20,753 bases of DNA, from positions 1 through 20,753 of the forward strand of contig DCBP01000092.1 of assembly GCA_002314055.1 (NCBI GenBank), given 5' to 3'. The notes under the pieces were generated by a model. That model did not search any database, was not told where the DNA came from, and saw only the letters and a list, made by a program, of their open reading frames with translations. Each line of letters starts with the position of its first letter. The stretch's first letter is position 1. The position numbers were made by a program, and so were the translations under genes. Positions 7,790 through 16,145 of the stretch are shown here, piece after piece. Origin of the DNA: Prevotella sp. UBA1104 (GTDB lineage: Bacteria > Bacteroidota > Bacteroidia > Bacteroidales > Bacteroidaceae).

Positions 7790-8977
7790 ATGGAAGCTTT
7801 CTTCAGAACACATAACTATCTAATAGAACATACGGATGCTCCAGTTCGTCGTCGTTTGATGGACGAAATAAATTGGAGTGACCGCATGATAGGTATAAAA
7901 GGGTCTCGTGGCGTTGGTAAAACTACATTCCTATTGCAGTATGCAAAAGAGCATGCAGACTCAAGTAATCGTAGATGCCTGTATGTTAACATGAACAATT
8001 TCTATTTCCAGGTACACGGAATATCAGACTTCGCTGGAGAATTTTATAGAAATGGCGGACGTACTCTCTTGATAGACCAGGTCTTTAAGGAGCCGAATTG
8101 GGCTTATGAGCTAAGACGTTGTTATGATTTGTATCCAAATCTGAAAATCGTCTTTACGGGAAGTAGCGTAATGCGTCTAAAAGATGGAAATACGGAGCTT
8201 AACGGTATTGTGAAAAGCTATAATCTGAGAGGCTTCTCATTTCGTGAGTTTTTAAATCTGCAGACGGGAAATAACTTCGAGGCGTATAGTCTTGACGATA
8301 TATTGGAAAACCATGAGACAATTGTCAGACACATACTTCCATATGTGTCGCCGTTGAAATATTTCAAGGATTATCTGCATCACGGCTTTTATCCCTTTTT
8401 TAGAGAGCACCGTAATTATTCGGAAAATCTGCTAAAGACGATGAATATGATGACAGAAGTTGACATCTTGTTTATCAAGCAGATAGAACTTAAATATTTG
8501 GCAAAGATAAAGAAACTTTTTTATTTACTTGCAGTAAACGGTACGAAGGCTCCAAATATAAGTCAGTTGGCAAACGATATAGAAACAAGCCGTGCAACCG
8601 TTATGAACTACATAAAATATTTGGCGGATGCCAGATTGATAAATATAGTTTATCCGGTAGGGCAGAGCTTTCCGAAAAAACCGCCAATGGTTACAGTACA
8701 CAACCCGAATCTGATGTATGCTATATATCCGATAAATGTAGAGACACAAAGCGTAATGGAAAACTTTTTCCTAAATTCGCTATGGAAAGACCATAAGGTA
8801 AATTCGGGCAAAAAGACAGGAACCTATATCGTGGATGAGAAAATACCGTTTCGTGTCTGTGACGCAACAAAGCAAATCCGCTTAAAAGCTAATGATGAAA
8901 CAATAATGGCAAGGTATAATACAGAAATAGGTCATGGTAAGATGATACCTTTGTGGTTATTGGGTTTCCTATATTAA
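7790..8977 (+). CDS. DUF4143/AAA_14-family ATP-binding protein
   Basis: A 395-residue predicted cytoplasmic P-loop ATPase of the AAA_14 plus DUF4143 type, common in many copies in Bacteroidetes and of unproven function. The Walker A motif is GSRGVGKTT (residues 38-46). The Walker B position reads LLIDQ (residues 93-97): family members usually have Asp-Glu, but here the second acidic residue is Gln97. The sensor region IVFTGSS (about 120-126) is intact. Around 245-300 lies a winged-helix-like segment (ISQLANDIETSRATVMNYIKYL), followed by the DUF4143 C-terminal part. The frame is full length and undamaged. It stands alone with its own promoter. A role in DNA transactions or mobile-element biology is only a guess. 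Confidence 0.85.
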   Translation: MEAFFRTHNYLIEHTDAPVRRRLMDEINWSDRMIGIKGSRGVGKTTFLLQYAKEHADSSNRRCLYVNMNNFYFQVHGISDFAGEFYRNGGRTLLIDQVFKEPNWAYELRRCYDLYPNLKIVFTGSSVMRLKDGNTELNGIVKSYNLRGFSFREFLNLQTGNNFEAYSLDDILENHETIVRHILPYVSPLKYFKDYLHHGFYPFFREHRNYSENLLKTMNMMTEVDILFIKQIELKYLAKIKKLFYLLAVNGTKAPNISQLANDIETSRATVMNYIKYLADARLINIVYPVGQSFPKKPPMVTVHNPNLMYAIYPINVETQSVMENFFLNSLWKDHKVNSGKKTGTYIVDEKIPFRVCDATKQIRLKANDETIMARYNTEIGHGKMIPLWLLGFLY

Positions 8978-9050
8978 TAATGTACGTACCTTAATTATAT
9001 ATGAGTCGTAAAGAAAACATTTGATACATTAACATTAATATTTTATTAAA

Positions 9051-12000
9051 ATGGCAAAAGAAAAAAAGTTTATCACTTGTGATGGTAACGAGGCTGCCGC
9101 TCACGTGAGCTATATGTTCTCTGAGGTAGCTGCCATTTATCCTATCACACCGTCATCTCCAATGGCGGAGCACGTAGACGAGTGGGCTGCAAGAGGTCGT
9201 AAGAACATCTGGGGCCAGACAGTCAGCGTACAGGAAATGCAGTCTGAGGGCGGTGCAGCAGGTGCTGTTCACGGTTCACTTCAGGCAGGTGCTCTCACAA
9301 CAACATTCACTGCTTCACAGGGTCTGTTGCTGATGATTCCTAACATGTATAAGATCGCAGGTGAGATGCTTCCATGTGTATTCAACGTTTCAGCGCGTAC
9401 ACTGGCTTCACATTCACTTTGTATCTTCGGTGACCATCAGGACGTTATGGCTTGCCGTCAGACAGGTTTCGCAATGTTCTGCTCAGGTTCAGTACAGGAG
9501 GTTATGGACCTTTCAGCAGTTCCACACCTTGCAACACTGAAGACAGACATTCCATTCATCAACTTCTTCGATGGTTTCCGTACATCTCATGAGTATCATA
9601 AGATTGAGGAACTTGACCAGAATGAGGTTGCAAAGTTGGTTGATCCAGCAGACATCAAGCGCTTCCGCGATCGTGCTCTTACACCAGAGCGCCCTGTAAC
9701 ACGTGGTACTGCTGAGAACCCAGAGACATTCTTCACACACCGTGAGGCTTGCAACGCAGCTTATGACCAGATTCCAGAGGTCGTAGAGCACTACATGCAG
9801 GAACTTGGCAAGATTACAGGTCGTGAGCACCACCTCTTCGATTACTACGGAGCAGCTGATGCAGAGCGCGTAATCATCCTGATGGGTTCAGCAACAGAGG
9901 CTGCTCGTGAGGCAATCGACTACTTGACAGCTAAGGGTGAGAAGGTCGGTATGGTTAGCGTACACCTGTATCGTCCGTTCAGCGTTAAGCACTTGCTCGC
10001 AGCCGTTCCACAGTCTTGCAAGAAGATTGCTGTTCTTGACCGTACAAAGGAGCCAGGAGCTGAGGGCGAGCCATTGTATCTTGACGTTAAGAGCGCATTC
10101 TATGATGTTGAAAACAAGCCGGTTATCGTTGGCGGTCGTTATGGACTTGGTTCAAGCGACACTACACCAGCCAAGATTATCTCTGTATTCAATAACCTTG
10201 CACTCGATGAGCCAAAGAACCACTTCACTGTTGGTATCGTAGACGACGTAACATTCACTTCACTTCCTGAGGTTGAGGAAATCCCAATGGGCGGCGAAGG
10301 TATGTTCGAGGCTAAGTTCTATGGACTTGGTGCAGACGGTACTGTAGGTGCAAACAAGAACTCAGTAAAGATTATCGGTGACAACACCAACAAGTATTGC
10401 CAGGCGTACTTCTCATACGACTCAAAGAAGTCTGGAGGTTTCACTTGCTCACACTTGCGTTTCGGTGACCACGAGATTCACTCAACATACTTGGTAAATA
10501 CACCTAACTTCGTGGCTTGCCACGTACAGGCTTACCTCCACATGTATGATGTAACACGCGGTCTGCAGAAGAATGGTACATTCCTTCTGAATACTATCTT
10601 CGACGGACAGGAGCTTGTTGACTTCATGCCTAATAAGGTAAAGCGTTACTTCGCTCAGAACAACATCACTGTTTATACAATCAACGCAACAAAGATTGCA
10701 CAGGAGATCGGTCTTGGTAACCGTACCAACACAATTCTTCAGAGTGCATTCTTCCGTATCACTGGCGTCATCCCTGTAGATCTCGCAGTAGAGCAGATGA
10801 AGAAGTTCATCGTTAAGTCTTACGGCAAGAAGGGTGAGGATGTTGTCAATCTGAACTACAAGGCTGTAGATCGTGGTAACGAGTACAAGCAGCTCACTGT
10901 AGACCCGGCATGGGCTAACCTTCCAGATGATGAGGTTAAGGAAGACAACGCACCAGCATTCGTTAAGGAGCTCGTTCGTCCTATCAACGCTCAGGCAGGT
11001 GACTTGTTGAAGGTTTCAGACTTCGTTAAGCACAACACTGTAGACGGTACATGGCAGAACGGAACTGCAGCATACGAGAAGCGTGGTGTAGAGGCGTTCG
11101 TTCCAGCATGGAACCCAGAGAACTGTATCCAGTGTAACAAGTGCTCATTCGTTTGTCCTCACTCAGCAATCCGTCCATTCGTTCTTACAGACGAGGAGCT
11201 TGCAGGCTTTACAGGCAAGACAATCGAGATGAAGGCACCTGCAGCAATGAAGGGCATGCATTTCGTAATCGAGCCATCAGTGCTTGACTGTCTTGGTTGT
11301 GGTAACTGTGCAGACGTTTGTCCTGGTAGAAAGAATAAGGAAACTGGCGAGGTTGAGAAAGCCCTCAAGATGGTTCCGTTCCGTGCCGGTGAGCAGGAGG
11401 CTAACGACGAGGCTGCTCGTTGGGAGTATCTCGTACATCAGGTTAAGACAAAGCAGGATCTTATCGACATCAAGTCTAATCCTAAGAACTCACAGTTTGC
11501 AACTCCATTGTTCGAGTTCTCTGGTGCTTGCTCTGGTTGTGGTGAGACTCCATATGTTAAGTTGGTTGCACAGCTGTTCGGTGACCGTCAGATGATTGCC
11601 AACGCAACTGGTTGTTCTTCAATCTACTCTGCTTCAATTCCATCAACACCATATACAACAAACGAGAAGGGACAGGGTCCTGCATTCGACAACTCATTGT
11701 TCGAGGACTTCTGCGAGTTCGGTATGGGTATGGTACTCGGTAACAAGAAGATGAAGGAGCGTGTTGAAGTACTTCTTAACGAGGTAATCGCTAACGAGAA
11801 GGCTTCTGACGACTACAAGGCTGCTGCCAAGGAGTGGATGGCTGCTAAGGATGATGCAGATGCTTCTAAGGTTGCTGCTGCTAAGTTGAAGCCATTCATT
11901 GAGGAAGGTGCTGCTGCTGGTTGCGAGGTTTGCAAGGAGCTGAAGACTCTCGACCACTATCTCGTTAAGCGTTCACAGTGGATCATCGGTGGCGATGGTG

Positions 12001-12650
12001 CTTCTTACGATATCGGTTACGGTGGTCTCGACCACGTTATCGCTTCTGGCGAGGATGTAAACTTGCTCGTTCTCGATACTGAGGTTTACTCTAACACCGG
12101 TGGTCAGTCTTCAAAGGCTACTCCACTTGGCGCTATTGCTCAGTTCGCAGCTCGCGGTAAGAGAGTTCGTAAGAAAGACCTCGGTATGATTGCTACAACT
12201 TACGGTTACGTATACGTAGCTCAGGTTGCTATGGGTGCTGACAACGCACAGTGCTTGAAGGCTATCCGTGAGGCTGAGGCTTATCCAGGTCCATCACTCG
12301 TAATTGCTTATGCTCCATGTATCAACCACGGTCTGAAGATCAAGGGTGGTATGGGTCGTAGCCAGGCTGAGGAAGCACGTGCCGTTGCATGTGGTTACTG
12401 GCAGTTGTGGCGTTTCAACCCAGAGTTGGCTAAGGAAGGCAAGAATCCGTTCTCACTCGACTCTAAGGAGCCAGACTGGAGCTTGTTCCAGGATTATCTG
12501 ATGCATGAGGTTCGCTTCATGTCAGTTAAGAAGGCATTCCCGAACGAGGCAGACGAGTTGTTCGCAGCAACAGAGAGAATGGCTAAGCTTCGTTATGAGA
12601 GCTACATCCGCAAGTCTAAGGAAGACTGGACTGGTTGCACAGAAGCTTAA
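9051..12650 (+). CDS. nifJ: Pyruvate:ferredoxin (flavodoxin) oxidoreductase
   Basis: A 1199-residue single-chain enzyme that oxidises pyruvate with CoA to acetyl-CoA and CO2 and reduces ferredoxin or flavodoxin; central to anaerobic energy metabolism in the cytoplasm. The N-terminal pyrimidine-binding/transketolase-like part begins with CDGNEAAAHVSY and contains YPITPSSPMAEH. Two 4Fe-4S motifs follow, CIQCNKCSFVCP (from Cys692) and CLGCGNCADVCP (from Cys747). The proximal cluster region starts CSGCGETPY (Cys827) with ATGCSSIY. The thiamine diphosphate site is GDGASYDIG (about 980) with DTEVYSNTGGQ (about 1010). Arg is coded almost always by CGT, consistent with high expression. Length is normal and nothing is broken. 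No consensus -7 box is visible in the 73-base gap upstream. Confidence 0.97.
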   Translation: MAKEKKFITCDGNEAAAHVSYMFSEVAAIYPITPSSPMAEHVDEWAARGRKNIWGQTVSVQEMQSEGGAAGAVHGSLQAGALTTTFTASQGLLLMIPNMYKIAGEMLPCVFNVSARTLASHSLCIFGDHQDVMACRQTGFAMFCSGSVQEVMDLSAVPHLATLKTDIPFINFFDGFRTSHEYHKIEELDQNEVAKLVDPADIKRFRDRALTPERPVTRGTAENPETFFTHREACNAAYDQIPEVVEHYMQELGKITGREHHLFDYYGAADAERVIILMGSATEAAREAIDYLTAKGEKVGMVSVHLYRPFSVKHLLAAVPQSCKKIAVLDRTKEPGAEGEPLYLDVKSAFYDVENKPVIVGGRYGLGSSDTTPAKIISVFNNLALDEPKNHFTVGIVDDVTFTSLPEVEEIPMGGEGMFEAKFYGLGADGTVGANKNSVKIIGDNTNKYCQAYFSYDSKKSGGFTCSHLRFGDHEIHSTYLVNTPNFVACHVQAYLHMYDVTRGLQKNGTFLLNTIFDGQELVDFMPNKVKRYFAQNNITVYTINATKIAQEIGLGNRTNTILQSAFFRITGVIPVDLAVEQMKKFIVKSYGKKGEDVVNLNYKAVDRGNEYKQLTVDPAWANLPDDEVKEDNAPAFVKELVRPINAQAGDLLKVSDFVKHNTVDGTWQNGTAAYEKRGVEAFVPAWNPENCIQCNKCSFVCPHSAIRPFVLTDEELAGFTGKTIEMKAPAAMKGMHFVIEPSVLDCLGCGNCADVCPGRKNKETGEVEKALKMVPFRAGEQEANDEAARWEYLVHQVKTKQDLIDIKSNPKNSQFATPLFEFSGACSGCGETPYVKLVAQLFGDRQMIANATGCSSIYSASIPSTPYTTNEKGQGPAFDNSLFEDFCEFGMGMVLGNKKMKERVEVLLNEVIANEKASDDYKAAAKEWMAAKDDADASKVAAAKLKPFIEEGAAAGCEVCKELKTLDHYLVKRSQWIIGGDGASYDIGYGGLDHVIASGEDVNLLVLDTEVYSNTGGQSSKATPLGAIAQFAARGKRVRKKDLGMIATTYGYVYVAQVAMGADNAQCLKAIREAEAYPGPSLVIAYAPCINHGLKIKGGMGRSQAEEARAVACGYWQLWRFNPELAKEGKNPFSLDSKEPDWSLFQDYLMHEVRFMSVKKAFPNEADELFAATERMAKLRYESYIRKSKEDWTGCTEA

Positions 12651-12704
12651 TAGCATGAACATAAGGGGAAATGTTTAATTACGTTTTCCTTAGAAAATAT
12701 AGAG

Positions 12705-12740
12705 TAGGGGAGGGACGAGAGTCTTTCCCCTATTTTAATT
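12705..12740 (+). terminator. Intrinsic terminator after nifJ
   Basis: A 12-bp stem (12705-12716 with 12721-12732) contains only two G-T pairs and closes on a GAGA (GNRA) tetraloop. TTTTAATT follows directly. This is a strong rho-independent terminator 55 bases after the nifJ stop. Confidence 0.9.
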
Positions 12741-12853
12741 AATAGAGATATAAGTCAGTAGAAGTTTCTGCTTATGTGGAAAACTGAAAAAGAGGCAAAT
12801 TGAAATCGAAGCAATCATAAGTAAAAAAGCCAAATTGGGAAAAACAAATACAT

Positions 12854-12875
12854 AAAAATTCTTGCAAGAATTTTT
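12854..12875. promoter_or_regulatory. Perfect palindrome over the -33 region
   Basis: A 22-base perfect palindrome with half-site AAAAATTCTTG (12854-12864) sits across the presumed -33 element of the exchanger-decarboxylase operon. Its position fits a repressor or activator operator. A T-run follows it, so a weak terminator is a second reading. Confidence 0.65.
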
Positions 12876-12890
12876 TTTTGATTACCTTTG
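12862..12890 (+). promoter_or_regulatory. Promoter of the exchanger-decarboxylase operon
   Basis: TACCTTTG at 12883-12890 is a perfect -7 box; TTG at 12862-12864 lies 18 bases upstream as a partial -33. Transcription would start near 12897, 38 bases before the ATG at 12935. An in-frame ATG at 12878 is upstream of this start site and so is not used. Confidence 0.7.
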
Positions 12891-12934
12891 CAAATAAGAA
12901 TATAAATTACAAATACAATAACAAATTTACATCC

Positions 12935-14623
12935 ATGGATTGGTTAATAAATCTATTTACGACTACTGACTCTGTTGCTCATATTGCATTATTGTATGCG
13001 GTAGTAATAGCGTTGGGAGTTTATCTTGGCAAGATAAAAATTTGCGGGATTTCATTAGGCGTCACTTTTGTGCTCTTTGCCGGCATTGCGGCAGGGCATG
13101 TTGGTTTTACAGCCCCGACAAACATCCTGTCGTTTATACAGGATTTCGGATTGATACTGTTTGTCTTCATGATAGGAATGCAGGTAGGTCCGGGCTTTTT
13201 TGAAAGTTTCCGTAAGGGCGGCGTTACGCTTAACGTTCTGTCGGTAGGACTTATAATGCTCAATATAGCCGTAATGTTTGCCTGCTATTATATTTTCTTC
13301 GATACAAGCAAGCCGCAAAACCTTCCGATGATGGTCGGAACATTGTACGGTGCCGTAACGAACACCCCAGGTCTTGGAGCTGCAAACGAAGCTTTGCAGA
13401 CTGTATTTCCAGAAGGAAACGTACCACAGATAGCAAGCGGTTATGCTTGTGCCTATCCATTGGGAGTACTCGGAATAATAGGAGCTACAATTGCCGTGAG
13501 GTATATTTGCAGAATAAAATTAGATAAAGAAGAAGAGGAGCTGACGAAAGAAGAAGCAGACAATACGGCAGTAAAGCCGCATTTCATGCATCTAAAAGTA
13601 ACCAACTCATATCTTGAAGACCGCACTATAGCACAGGTACATGAGTTTTTGAACCGAGATTTTGTATGTACCAGAATCCTTCACGAGGGGCATGTTACAA
13701 TGCCGAAAGGCGACAGTCATCTGCATATTGGCGATTTGCTATTCGTCGTATGTGCCGAGGATGATGCAGAACCGATAATAGCATTCATCGGTCCGGAGAT
13801 AGAAGTAGACTGGAAGACACAAGACGAGCCAATGGTAAGCAAGCGAATACTCGTAACTCGTTCGTCAATAAACGGCAAAACCCTTGGTCAGATGCACTTC
13901 TCAAGTGTCTACGGAGTAAACGTAACGCGAATAACACGTCAGGGAATGGACCTCTTTGCAAGTCCGAGCCTTTCTCTACAGGTCGGCGACCGTATAATGG
14001 TAGTAGGTCCAGAGAATTCAGTAAATCGAGTAGCCTCAGTGATGGGAAATTCCATCAAGCGTCTTGATGCTCCAAACATTGCCACGATATTTGTCGGCAT
14101 AATATTAGGAATATTATTTGGCAGCTTCCCATTTGCCGTTCATGGAATTCCTGTACCTTTGAAGTTAGGAATAGCCGGCGGTCCGCTGATTATCGCAATC
14201 CTTATAGGCAGATATGGATACAAGTTCCATCTTGTAACATACACTACGACAAGTGCCAACATGATGCTGCGAGAAATAGGTTTAGTACTCTTCCTTGCCA
14301 GCGTAGGAGTAAAAGCCGGAAACGGTTTCTGGGACACCGTAGTTCAGGGAGACGGCTTGAAATATGTTTATACAGGTTTCCTTATAACAGTAATTCCAAT
14401 TCTCATAATTGGAACCATAGCAAGGTTAAAGTATAAGTTCAACTACTTTACCATTATGGGAATGCTTGCCGGAACGTGTACCGATCCGCCAGCATTAGCG
14501 TATGCCAATTCCGTATGCTCAAAGGAAGCCCCGGCAGTAGGATACTCTACGGTCTATCCTTTAAGCATGTTCCTCAGAATCTTCACGGCACAGATAATAG
14601 TGTTGTTTTTCTGCGGACTGTAG
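12935..14623 (+). CDS. AspT-family membrane exchanger
   Basis: A 562-residue inner-membrane transporter of the aspartate:alanine exchanger family (AspT/YidE/YbjL type). Two hydrophobic blocks, each about five or six membrane segments, flank two cytoplasmic RCK_C/TrkA_C-like domains (about residues 212-289 and 302-370). Each membrane half holds family motifs: IGMQVGPGFFESF and TNTPGLGAANE in the first, TCTDPPALAYAN in the second. Known relatives exchange aspartate for alanine or export succinate (SucE1 of Corynebacterium), so a dicarboxylate or carboxylate substrate is plausible. The ATG at 12935 is chosen because the upstream in-frame ATG lies inside the promoter. It heads the operon, 34 bases before the OadG-like gene, suggesting it moves a substrate or product of the decarboxylase. 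Confidence 0.87.
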   Translation: MDWLINLFTTTDSVAHIALLYAVVIALGVYLGKIKICGISLGVTFVLFAGIAAGHVGFTAPTNILSFIQDFGLILFVFMIGMQVGPGFFESFRKGGVTLNVLSVGLIMLNIAVMFACYYIFFDTSKPQNLPMMVGTLYGAVTNTPGLGAANEALQTVFPEGNVPQIASGYACAYPLGVLGIIGATIAVRYICRIKLDKEEEELTKEEADNTAVKPHFMHLKVTNSYLEDRTIAQVHEFLNRDFVCTRILHEGHVTMPKGDSHLHIGDLLFVVCAEDDAEPIIAFIGPEIEVDWKTQDEPMVSKRILVTRSSINGKTLGQMHFSSVYGVNVTRITRQGMDLFASPSLSLQVGDRIMVVGPENSVNRVASVMGNSIKRLDAPNIATIFVGIILGILFGSFPFAVHGIPVPLKLGIAGGPLIIAILIGRYGYKFHLVTYTTTSANMMLREIGLVLFLASVGVKAGNGFWDTVVQGDGLKYVYTGFLITVIPILIIGTIARLKYKFNYFTIMGMLAGTCTDPPALAYANSVCSKEAPAVGYSTVYPLSMFLRIFTAQIIVLFFCGL

Positions 14624-14657
14624 TCTGAAAACAAATTAATAACTTAAATATAATAAT

Positions 14658-15626
14658 ATGAAGAAAATCAGTTTAGCAGTACTTGCTGTGTTCTTCTCCT
14701 CAATGTCAGTTTTGGGCCAGGGAGCCAGAAACATAAAGATAAACGAGGTTATGACAAACAACACGGCAAGTATTGTAGACGAGTATGGACGGTACAATGC
14801 ATGGATAGAACTGTCCAACATCGCTTACTCGTCCTACAATGTTCGTGGCATGTATGTTACGACAAACCGTGAAGTTCTCAACAAGAGTCTCACGGTGCCT
14901 CAGCGAATAGCGATGATGAGTGTAATCCCGAATGGAGACGACCGTACGTTGTTGTCTGCCCGCAAGCACCTTATCCTTTATTTCAACAGCAATCCGGCAG
15001 AAGGAATGCAACACTTGACGGTGAAGGCAGAGAAGGGAAAATCCTTGTGGATAGCCCTTTACGACGGAAATGCCGTAGATTTAATAGATTCAGTAACAGT
15101 ACCAGCCCTTTCGGCAAATCTGTCATACGCAAGAGTAAAAGACGGCTCACCGAAATGGACGGTAAAGACCGCAGATTTGGTAACGCCAGGTTCCAACAAT
15201 TACATCCATACCGGCGAGACAAAGATCGCCAAGTTAAAGCGTGAAGACCCCCATGGCTACGGAATTGCAATTTTGTCAATGGGGATAGTATTTTCATGTC
15301 TTGCCCTTCTTTACGTATTCTTCAGAATCCTCGGACTTTTCATGTCCCACAAGCAGACTATAAAGAAGGCAAAGAATATTCCACCAGTAAATGTAGCAGT
15401 AAAAGCCGGCGAGAAACTCGCCGAGACAGGCCACAAGACAAAAGTAATACTAAAGGACGGAATGAAGACCGGCGGAATAGACAAGGAAGTCTACATTGCC
15501 GTAATTTCCATGGCATTAAAGCAGTATCAAGACGATGTGCATGATGTAGAGAGCAATATTATAACCATCAAGCCACATCATACATTGTGGAATGCCCATT
15601 TAGAGGAAGGAATGCCCTTAATGTAG
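14658..15626 (+). CDS. OadG-like decarboxylase gamma subunit with lamin-tail domain
   Basis: A 322-residue membrane protein combining three parts: a signal peptide (about residues 1-22, MKKISLAVLAVFFSSMSVLG), a lamin-tail-like beta domain (about 25-175; ARNIKINEVMTNN, YNAWIELSN) placed in the periplasm, and an OadG-type C-terminus with one membrane helix (about 200-225, ILSMGIVFSCLALLYVFF) and a Lys-rich cytoplasmic tail. OadG anchors the carboxyltransferase and biotin carrier to the membrane pump. Position directly before the biotin carrier (44-base gap) and OadB supports this role. Classical OadG proteins are under 100 residues; the large periplasmic domain is a Bacteroidetes-type elaboration of unknown use. 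The OadG assignment rests mostly on the helix and operon position. Confidence 0.75.
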   Translation: MKKISLAVLAVFFSSMSVLGQGARNIKINEVMTNNTASIVDEYGRYNAWIELSNIAYSSYNVRGMYVTTNREVLNKSLTVPQRIAMMSVIPNGDDRTLLSARKHLILYFNSNPAEGMQHLTVKAEKGKSLWIALYDGNAVDLIDSVTVPALSANLSYARVKDGSPKWTVKTADLVTPGSNNYIHTGETKIAKLKREDPHGYGIAILSMGIVFSCLALLYVFFRILGLFMSHKQTIKKAKNIPPVNVAVKAGEKLAETGHKTKVILKDGMKTGGIDKEVYIAVISMALKQYQDDVHDVESNIITIKPHHTLWNAHLEEGMPLM

Positions 15627-15670
15627 AGACAGTGAGAAAACAAAAGAATCTAAAATAAAAGAATAAAACA

Positions 15671-16132
15671 ATGAACAAATATCAATATAAAGTACAGGGA
15701 GTAGATTACGATGTAGAGATAGTTGACGTAGAAGGCAACATCGCGAAAGTAAGTGTTAACGGAATACCTTTTGAGGTAGAATTAAAAGAACCGATAAAGG
15801 CCTCCACGATGCAGAAGCATACAGTAGTAAAGCCTGCCGCTCCTAAAGCTCCGGCAGCACCTTCGGCTGCAACCCCTTCGCCAGCTGCACCAGCCCAGCC
15901 TGCTGCACCAGCCGGTTCTAGCACAAAGGTAACAGCTCCACTGCCAGGAACAATAACCGACGTAAAGGTGAAAGTTGGCGATGCAGTGAAGAATGGCGAC
16001 ACCGTTGTCGTTCTCGAGGCTATGAAGATGCAGAACAACATCGAGGCAGAGTGCAACGGAACAGTAACCTCAGTACTCGTAAACAACGGTGACACCGTGT
16101 TGGAGGGAGCAGTTCTAATAACAATAGGCTAA
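15671..16132 (+). CDS. Biotin carboxyl carrier subunit of decarboxylase
   Basis: A 153-residue biotinyl carrier that shuttles carboxyl groups from the carboxyltransferase to the OadB pump. The C-terminal biotinyl domain (about 85-153) holds the canonical EAMKM motif with biotin-accepting Lys119, 34 residues before the end, which is the standard distance. A flexible Ala/Pro-rich linker spans about residues 53-85, and the first ~50 residues form a small beta region (YDVEIVDVEGNIAKVSVNG) as in Bacteroidetes homologues. It lies between the OadG-like and OadB genes (gaps of 44 and 13 bases), clearly co-transcribed. It could equally be described as a methylmalonyl-CoA decarboxylase or oxaloacetate decarboxylase component; sequence alone does not decide. 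Confidence 0.92.
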   Translation: MNKYQYKVQGVDYDVEIVDVEGNIAKVSVNGIPFEVELKEPIKASTMQKHTVVKPAAPKAPAAPSAATPSPAAPAQPAAPAGSSTKVTAPLPGTITDVKVKVGDAVKNGDTVVVLEAMKMQNNIEAECNGTVTSVLVNNGDTVLEGAVLITIG

Positions 16133-16145
16133 AAAATCTCATACT

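Noticed and set aside
12878..12934. Upstream ATG start for the AspT-type exchanger
   Set aside because: The codon lies upstream of the -7 box and so would not be in the transcript.
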